From Clostridium sp. (GTDB taxonomy: Bacteria; Bacillota; Clostridia; Oscillospirales; Acutalibacteraceae), in NCBI GenBank assembly GCA_031272895.1, contig JAISSW010000015.1, forward strand, positions 1 to 56,396: a DNA stretch of 56,396 bases, in the 5' to 3' direction. Shown here in pieces: positions 52,565 to 56,396 of this stretch. Both the position numbers and the translations under genes were made by a program. Below the pieces are notes generated by a model that worked only from the letters and a program-made list of their open reading frames with translations, was not told the DNA's origin and searched no databases. Position 1 is the first letter of the stretch; each line of letters begins with the position of its first letter.

Positions 52565-52593
52565 ATTGTAACCTTTTTGGCGACAAATTTCAA
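52565..52593 (-). promoter_or_regulatory. Promoter of gapA
   Basis: Minus strand: TTGAAA (52588-52593), 17-bp spacer, TACAAT (52565-52570), 46 bases before the ATG. Confidence 0.8.
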
Positions 52594-52680
52594 GCACCGG
52601 GCGGCATTTTTTCCACTATGCCCAAAAACATCAAAAACCGCGCCCAAAAGGGTGCAAATAGTACAAAACCGCAAGTAAAA

Positions 52681-52702
52681 TGGGGGCGCCTTCGCACCCC
52701 CA
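52681..52702 (-). terminator. Terminator-like hairpin after the 54972 gene
   Basis: Stem TGGGGG / CCCCCA plus two inner pairs, one mismatch, and a 4-base loop; 18 bases past the stop of the transporter gene. The T-tract behind it on the minus strand is short (ATTTTAC). Confidence 0.6.
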
Positions 52703-52719
52703 CCAAGGAACCTAAGCCC

Positions 52720-54972
52720 TTATTTTTTGCCTTCTTTCTTGGCGGCCTTTTCGGCGTCACGCTCCGCCTTAAGGCGCTCTATCTCAGCCTTGCGCTCCTC
52801 CTCAATTTTTTCAAGGCGCTCCGCCTCGGCGGCGGCGGCGGCAATTGCGCGCGCCTTTGCCTCCTCATACTTCCCGAAGATTTCGTCCAAATGTGTGTAG
52901 TTTTCCTGTTCTGTAACAACAGTATGCGCGTCCAAATACGGCTTTGCGCAGCGGCTGTATTTTGCTCTCTCGCGCTCCATAAAGCGGATTTTCGCCCGTT
53001 TCTCTGCTCGCTGCTCCTTTGTGTCCTCAGGCAGCTCATAGAGTGCCTCGCTCTCGGCTACGTCCATTTCGTTCATGCCGTTGGGGTAAAGCCTATTCAC
53101 GTTGCGATAGGCATCATACAGGTCCTTTGCGCGGCGAATCATCTTGCTGCGGAACACCTTTTCCTCCTTGGTGCCCGCGGGCAGGGCGCGCGCGTCCTTA
53201 AGCTGCTGTGCGTCAAACTCATAAAGCCCGGCAAGCCCGCGGTCGACGGTCAGCCTTGCAAGGCGCACATATTCCTGCATCTGCGCTGAATCAAACTTAT
53301 GCAGCTCGTCAATGACGTAGTGGGCTATCTCCACGTCCTCGTTATATTGCCTTGTTTTGAAGTAGTCCTCCCTTGCGCCCTTGAGCGCCGCCGTGCGTGA
53401 ATCACCCTTGGGCAGCTGCTTGGCGCTCTGTATGGCGGTTTTTGTCAGCAGCTTCTTTTCAGCGCCGTTGGTTTCCTGTGCGTAACGGATAATCTCAACG
53501 CCCTCCGCAAGGCTTGCGTCCTCTAAGGTGCCGTTGCCATAGTCCTCAAACATAGCGCGGATTTTAAGCACCCTTGCCATGCCGCGCTGCTTCTTTTCTG
53601 TCATATCGTAGAAGAAGAATGGGACGAGGTTTGCCGTGGCGCCGATGACAGAGGCGATAAGCAGGGTTCTCATTGTGGCGTTGAGCACAGATGGGTCATA
53701 AAGCACGCCGTAGTTGCTGCCCGCCAAGCCCTTTGCCGCGTAAAGCGCCGGCAGCACAAAGCCGGTAGCCATGCCCACTATGTTATTAATAAACCCAACC
53801 GACGAGAACATACCGTCAATTCGCACACCGGAGATATATTGCTGCTGGTCGCGCACGTCAGCGTTGGCCGCGGCGACTATTACCTCCTGCACCGTACCCA
53901 CGAATTTTTGTATAAACAGCAGCAAAACAAGCAGAGGCACACTCTTATAGGTAAACAAAAGCAGCGCCAAAATACCGATTTGCAGTATGTTTGTTTGGAT
54001 TATGAGCGAGCGCTTGCCGTATTGCCGCATTAGGAATGGCGCGGCAAGCATAGCCCACATTCCCGCGTTGCCGATTAGCGTGTAATTAAGCACGCTGAAC
54101 AGACCGTCGCTTTCAGGCTTATAGGCATAGGTGTGCATCCAAACAAGGGGTGTTGCGCAGGCTGCCTCCAAGAAGCCAACCCAGGTTGCAAGCTGAATAA
54201 TCCAGAAGTTCCTGTTCTTTGAAACCTCGCGTATGGAATCAATAAAGCGCACCTGATTGAAGTGGCTGTTGCCCTGGATAATGCGCTCCTTGGTTCCGCG
54301 GTAAGAGAAAATGCCCAAAAAGAAACCGATTACCAGGAACGGGGTATACGCCCGCTGATAGGTGTCCACATTGTTTTGTTCACCTATGGCGCCGAGCACC
54401 AGCCAATAGATTGACGGGGCTATTGACCACACAAGGCGGCTGATTGAAACAATATCCGAGCGCTCCTGGGAATCCGGCGACATGACCATTGCAAGACCGT
54501 CGTAGCTGTCGCGGTAAAAGGGCATGATGATTTGCAGCAAAGAAAAGGTGACAAACACGCCGAAAAACTTTGCGTTGTAGGACATAGTGTCATACGGCAG
54601 CCAAAGCGTAACCAAAGAAAGAACGAGCGTCGGCAAGCCCATAAGCCGCAGCCAGGGGCGGTATTTGCCCTGCTTGCCGCGCGTGTTATCAAACAGCCAG
54701 GAGCGAACCATTGCGAACACAAAGGCAAGCGTCATGACCATGACGTTGAGCACCTGTAAATCCGTAGGGGCAATACCCACCGCGTTGCCGAAGAACATAC
54801 TGCCGACGGCAAGGTTTTGGGCGTTAACCAACACCAAAAGGAACTGCACCCCTATTCCGCCGATGGAATACATGGTCAGTTCCTTGTAATTAACGTATTT
54901 CCCCTTCGGAGGGGTTTTCCAGTAGACGCGCAGCTTAGTCAAGCCCTCGCGGGCGGAATCAATAACGGACAT
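52720..54972 (-). CDS. GPH/MFS-type transporter with long C-terminal helical tail
   Basis: A 750-residue protein. Residues about 30-465 form a 12-segment carrier of GPH/MFS type; the conserved block is WLFDNTRGKQGKYRPWLRL, similar to the GPH motif FD..TRxKxGKxRPWL. The last ~285 residues are soluble and highly charged. They contain three related segments with Leu-Pro then Lys/Arg-rich helices ending in Tyr (AKQLPKGDSRT, ARALPAGTKEEK, LYELPEDTKEQR), then an Ala/Glu/Lys coiled-coil end. ATG 54972 follows TAGGAG. Typical carriers of this family stop near 460 residues, so the tail is exceptional. The substrate is unknown; it stands alone downstream of its own promoter. Confidence 0.82.
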   Translation of the reverse strand: MSVIDSAREGLTKLRVYWKTPPKGKYVNYKELTMYSIGGIGVQFLLVLVNAQNLAVGSMFFGNAVGIAPTDLQVLNVMVMTLAFVFAMVRSWLFDNTRGKQGKYRPWLRLMGLPTLVLSLVTLWLPYDTMSYNAKFFGVFVTFSLLQIIMPFYRDSYDGLAMVMSPDSQERSDIVSISRLVWSIAPSIYWLVLGAIGEQNNVDTYQRAYTPFLVIGFFLGIFSYRGTKERIIQGNSHFNQVRFIDSIREVSKNRNFWIIQLATWVGFLEAACATPLVWMHTYAYKPESDGLFSVLNYTLIGNAGMWAMLAAPFLMRQYGKRSLIIQTNILQIGILALLLFTYKSVPLLVLLLFIQKFVGTVQEVIVAAANADVRDQQQYISGVRIDGMFSSVGFINNIVGMATGFVLPALYAAKGLAGSNYGVLYDPSVLNATMRTLLIASVIGATANLVPFFFYDMTEKKQRGMARVLKIRAMFEDYGNGTLEDASLAEGVEIIRYAQETNGAEKKLLTKTAIQSAKQLPKGDSRTAALKGAREDYFKTRQYNEDVEIAHYVIDELHKFDSAQMQEYVRLARLTVDRGLAGLYEFDAQQLKDARALPAGTKEEKVFRSKMIRRAKDLYDAYRNVNRLYPNGMNEMDVAESEALYELPEDTKEQRAEKRAKIRFMERERAKYSRCAKPYLDAHTVVTEQENYTHLDEIFGKYEEAKARAIAAAAAEAERLEKIEEERKAEIERLKAERDAEKAAKKEGKK

Positions 54973-55099
54973 GGCAAACTCCTAAACGGGCAAAAATGGG
55001 GCAGAGCAGAACTCCGCAGGTTAATCTCCTTATTGTGATTAGATGAGAAAAACAGGCACAAAATGTATGACCGTACAGCGCATACAAAAGCCGACATAT

Positions 55100-55128
55100 A
55101 TTTTACCTGAATATTCCGCCAATGTCAA
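55100..55128 (-). promoter_or_regulatory. Promoter of the tailed transporter
   Basis: Minus strand: TTGACA (55123-55128), 17-bp spacer, TAAAAT (55100-55105). The leader is about 120 bases; no known riboswitch was recognised in it. The rest of 55129-55356 shows no gene. Confidence 0.75.
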
Positions 55129-55356
55129 GAGGGCGCGCCGGTTTTGTTTCATGGGAATCTTTGCCGCCAAGCCCTGCGGCGCCTTCCTCGGGGGAAATAC
55201 CCCCTATTATTAAGGATATAGCGCGAACGGATTTCAGCCTATTGGAGTTAGCGCCCTCCCCTCCCCCGGCTTAGCTACACTCTTGCGGCAGCTGCCGACT
55301 CTGCGAATGCCGGCTGGCGGCTCGCGGATTTTTTCTAAAAAACACCCAAAACCCTC

Positions 55357-55385
55357 TTGACAAACCCGGCGCAATCTGCTATACT
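55357..55385 (+). promoter_or_regulatory. Promoter of the tRNA-Glu/tRNA-Asn pair
   Basis: TTGACA (55357-55362), 17-bp spacer, TATACT (55380-55385), 15 bases before tRNA-Glu. Confidence 0.88.
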
Positions 55386-55399
55386 ATCTTCTCGCAAGC

Positions 55400-55475
55400 G
55401 GCCCGTTGGTCAAGTGGCCTAAGACTCCGGCCTCTCACGCCGGCAACACGAGTTCGAATCTCGTACGGGTCACCA
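55400..55475 (+). tRNA. tRNA-Glu (anticodon CUC)
   Basis: Acceptor GGCCCGT / ACGGGTC, discriminator A, encoded CCA, anticodon CTC in CCTCTCACG, T-loop GTTCGAATC; 76 bases. Confidence 0.95.
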
Positions 55476-55568
55476 GGCGGACAACGTCCGCAGGAACGCT
55501 CCGCAGGAACGGCGGGTAACTTCCCGCGCATGGCTATTAAGCCTCCCCCGCCTTAGCGGCGGATATAT

Positions 55569-55644
55569 TCCTCCTTAGCTCAGTCGGTAGAGCATTCGGC
55601 TGTTAACCGAAGGGTCGTTGGTTCGAGTCCAACAGGGGGAGCCA
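55569..55644 (+). tRNA. tRNA-Asn (anticodon GUU)
   Basis: Acceptor TCCTCCT / AGGGGGA, discriminator G, encoded CCA, D-arm TAGCTCAGTCGGTAGAGCA, anticodon GTT in CTGTTAACC, T-loop GTTCGAGTCC; 76 bases. Confidence 0.95.
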
Positions 55645-55650
55645 AAACCC

Positions 55651-55688
55651 TAACCACGGTCTGATAACACAGACCGTGGTTAATTCTT
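55651..55688 (+). terminator. Terminator after tRNA-Asn
   Basis: Perfect 12-bp stem TAACCACGGTCT / AGACCGTGGTTA with an 8-base loop, followed by ATTCTTTG. Confidence 0.8.
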
Positions 55689-55718
55689 TGTATCCGCAAA
55701 GCCTTGATATGACTGTGT

Positions 55719-55767
55719 TTTTCGCCACCGACGACTTCGGAGCGGAGGGTTCAAATCCCTGCGAAAA
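55719..55767 (+). other. tRNA-like remnant (acceptor and T-arm only)
   Basis: TTTTCGC (55719-55725) can pair with GCGAAAA (55761-55767), and just inside the 3' strand is a T-arm-like AGGGTTCAAATCCCT (55746-55760) with a proper TTCAAAT loop. The 20 bases between hold only a small CCGA/TCGG hairpin; there is no D-arm or anticodon arm. It could be a decayed tRNA or chance. Confidence 0.35.
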
Positions 55768-55770
55768 TAC

Positions 55771-56313
55771 GCAAAAACAGCGGTTAAAAACATTTGGGAT
55801 TGTGACGACACACTAACCACCGTAATATTGGGGAACAACGTGACGAGCATTAGCAATTCAGCGTTCTCTTATTGTACAGGCCTCACGAGCATAACAATCC
55901 CCGACAGCGTGACGAGCATTGGCGATGGTTCGTTCTATGGTTGCAAAAGTCTCGCAAACGTTACAATACCCAACGGCGTGACGAGCATTGGCGGTGGTGC
56001 GTTCAATGGTTGCGACAACCTCAAGGCGTATGTATATGAAAATTCATATGCTGAGGAGTATTGTATAGACTGGTCAATTCCTTATGTTTTGCACGGTGAC
56101 TTTACCTACACTGTCAGCAACAGCTGCGGCGAACTAGATTCTGAATTCGCAGACGAAGCAACCATTACCGGCTACACCGGCTCGGCAACAGAGCTTGTCA
56201 TCCCTTCAACCTTGGGCGGTTTACCTGTGGTTGCCATTGGCCTGGATGCGTTCGCTGAATGCGACAGCCTTACGAGCATATTGACGCGCCTTTGGTTCGT
56301 CACGAACGCGTAG
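55771..56313 (+). pseudogene. Truncated BspA-type leucine-rich-repeat protein
   Basis: From about 55771 the frame encodes BspA-like (LRR_5) repeats: SISNSAFSYCTGLTSITIPD, SVTSIGDGSFYGCKSLANVT and GVTSIGGGAFNGCDNL. Then comes an ATITGYTGSATELVIPS, VVAIGLDAFAECDSLTSI unit, as seen in larger surface proteins of this type. There is no ATG, signal peptide or ribosome-binding site, and after LTSI (near 56280) the pattern breaks off into LTRLWFVTNA and a stop. Both ends are therefore missing. It is an internal piece of a surface protein gene next to tRNA genes. Confidence 0.75.
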
Positions 56314-56396
56314 GCGGTCAGCCCCCCGGAAACAACGCTGATTACAACGAAAACGGCAATCAAAAGCGAAAGCAGCGAGCAAATTCTCCTGCGCAG
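56280..56396 (-). pseudogene. N-terminal membrane-anchor part of a protein entering from the right edge, cut near 56280
   Basis: On the minus strand the frame from the window edge reads LRRRICSLLSLLIAVFVV, then ISVVSGGLTAYAFVTNQRR. This is a basic start plus one membrane helix, typical of a signal anchor as in sensor kinases or other envelope proteins. Its start lies beyond the window. After about NQRR it runs antisense into the leucine-rich-repeat fragment, so the rest of the protein appears to be missing. I cannot name the family. Confidence 0.4.

Overview
The window reads as a piece of chromosome from a spore-forming, Gram-positive Clostridia-type bacterium, most likely an uncultured gut Oscillospiraceae/Ruminococcaceae relative. 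The reasons are a YunB sporulation gene, a rimP-nusA-ylxR-infB-rbfA operon of Firmicutes type, a ClpE-like zinc-finger Clp ATPase, strong AGGAGG ribosome-binding sites with several TTG and GTG starts, near-consensus 17-bp-spaced sigma-A promoters, and bacterial Ig-like (Big_2) surface proteins. The core is GC-rich; a few genes and remnants are visibly AT-richer and look acquired. The taxonomic placement is inference from gene content.

Layout. Bases 1-4000 form an accessory strip: the 3' part of a RecD-like helicase, a 5'-truncated DUF4173-type membrane protein, an immunity-like gene (2982-3605), a second broken copy of its N-terminus, and a toxin-like tail abutting a Pro/Gln-rich N-terminal fragment. 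Bases 4122-9862 are an operon of MTA/SAH nucleosidase, TldD, TldE, NadB and NadC, followed by a large YfhO-type membrane protein. On the minus strand, 12916-19669 hold two secreted multi-Ig proteins, a lipoprotein and a kinase-less OmpR-type regulator that read as one unit. Bases 19862-24159 are pgsA, a ClpE-like ATPase and mtaB; then come mfd (minus, apparently leaderless), yunB and miaB.

Bases 29700-31042 are a second accessory strip: an orphan zinc-ribbon gene, an Rhs fragment, an intergenic repeat and tRNA-Lys, then rpsT. Bases 31541-38565 are a sugar-use locus: an AraC-type regulator divergent from a GPH-family symporter, an MBL-fold hydrolase, two alpha/beta esterases and a GH13 alpha-glucosidase. 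A second copy of the intergenic repeat sits against tRNA-Arg (38848-38923). The minus-strand translation operon (nrnA, rbfA, infB, ylxR, nusA, rimP; 38990-44994) is driven by a consensus TTGACA-17-TATAAT promoter.

Bases 45013-51456 carry coaE, a sugar-transfer ATP-grasp gene, an intracellular GH20 hexosaminidase, leuS and a CAP-domain surface protein. On the minus strand follow gapA and a second GPH-type transporter with a long helical tail. The window ends with tRNA-Glu, tRNA-Asn, a tRNA-like remnant, a truncated BspA-type leucine-rich-repeat piece and the start of a membrane protein reading inwards.

No CRISPR array, insertion sequence or phage module was seen. The most unusual items are the toxin/immunity remnants with visible recombination joints, the acyl-glucoside-like locus, the Ig-protein/lipoprotein/regulator unit with patchy near-identical DNA, the tRNA-linked repeat, and the promoter of mfd.
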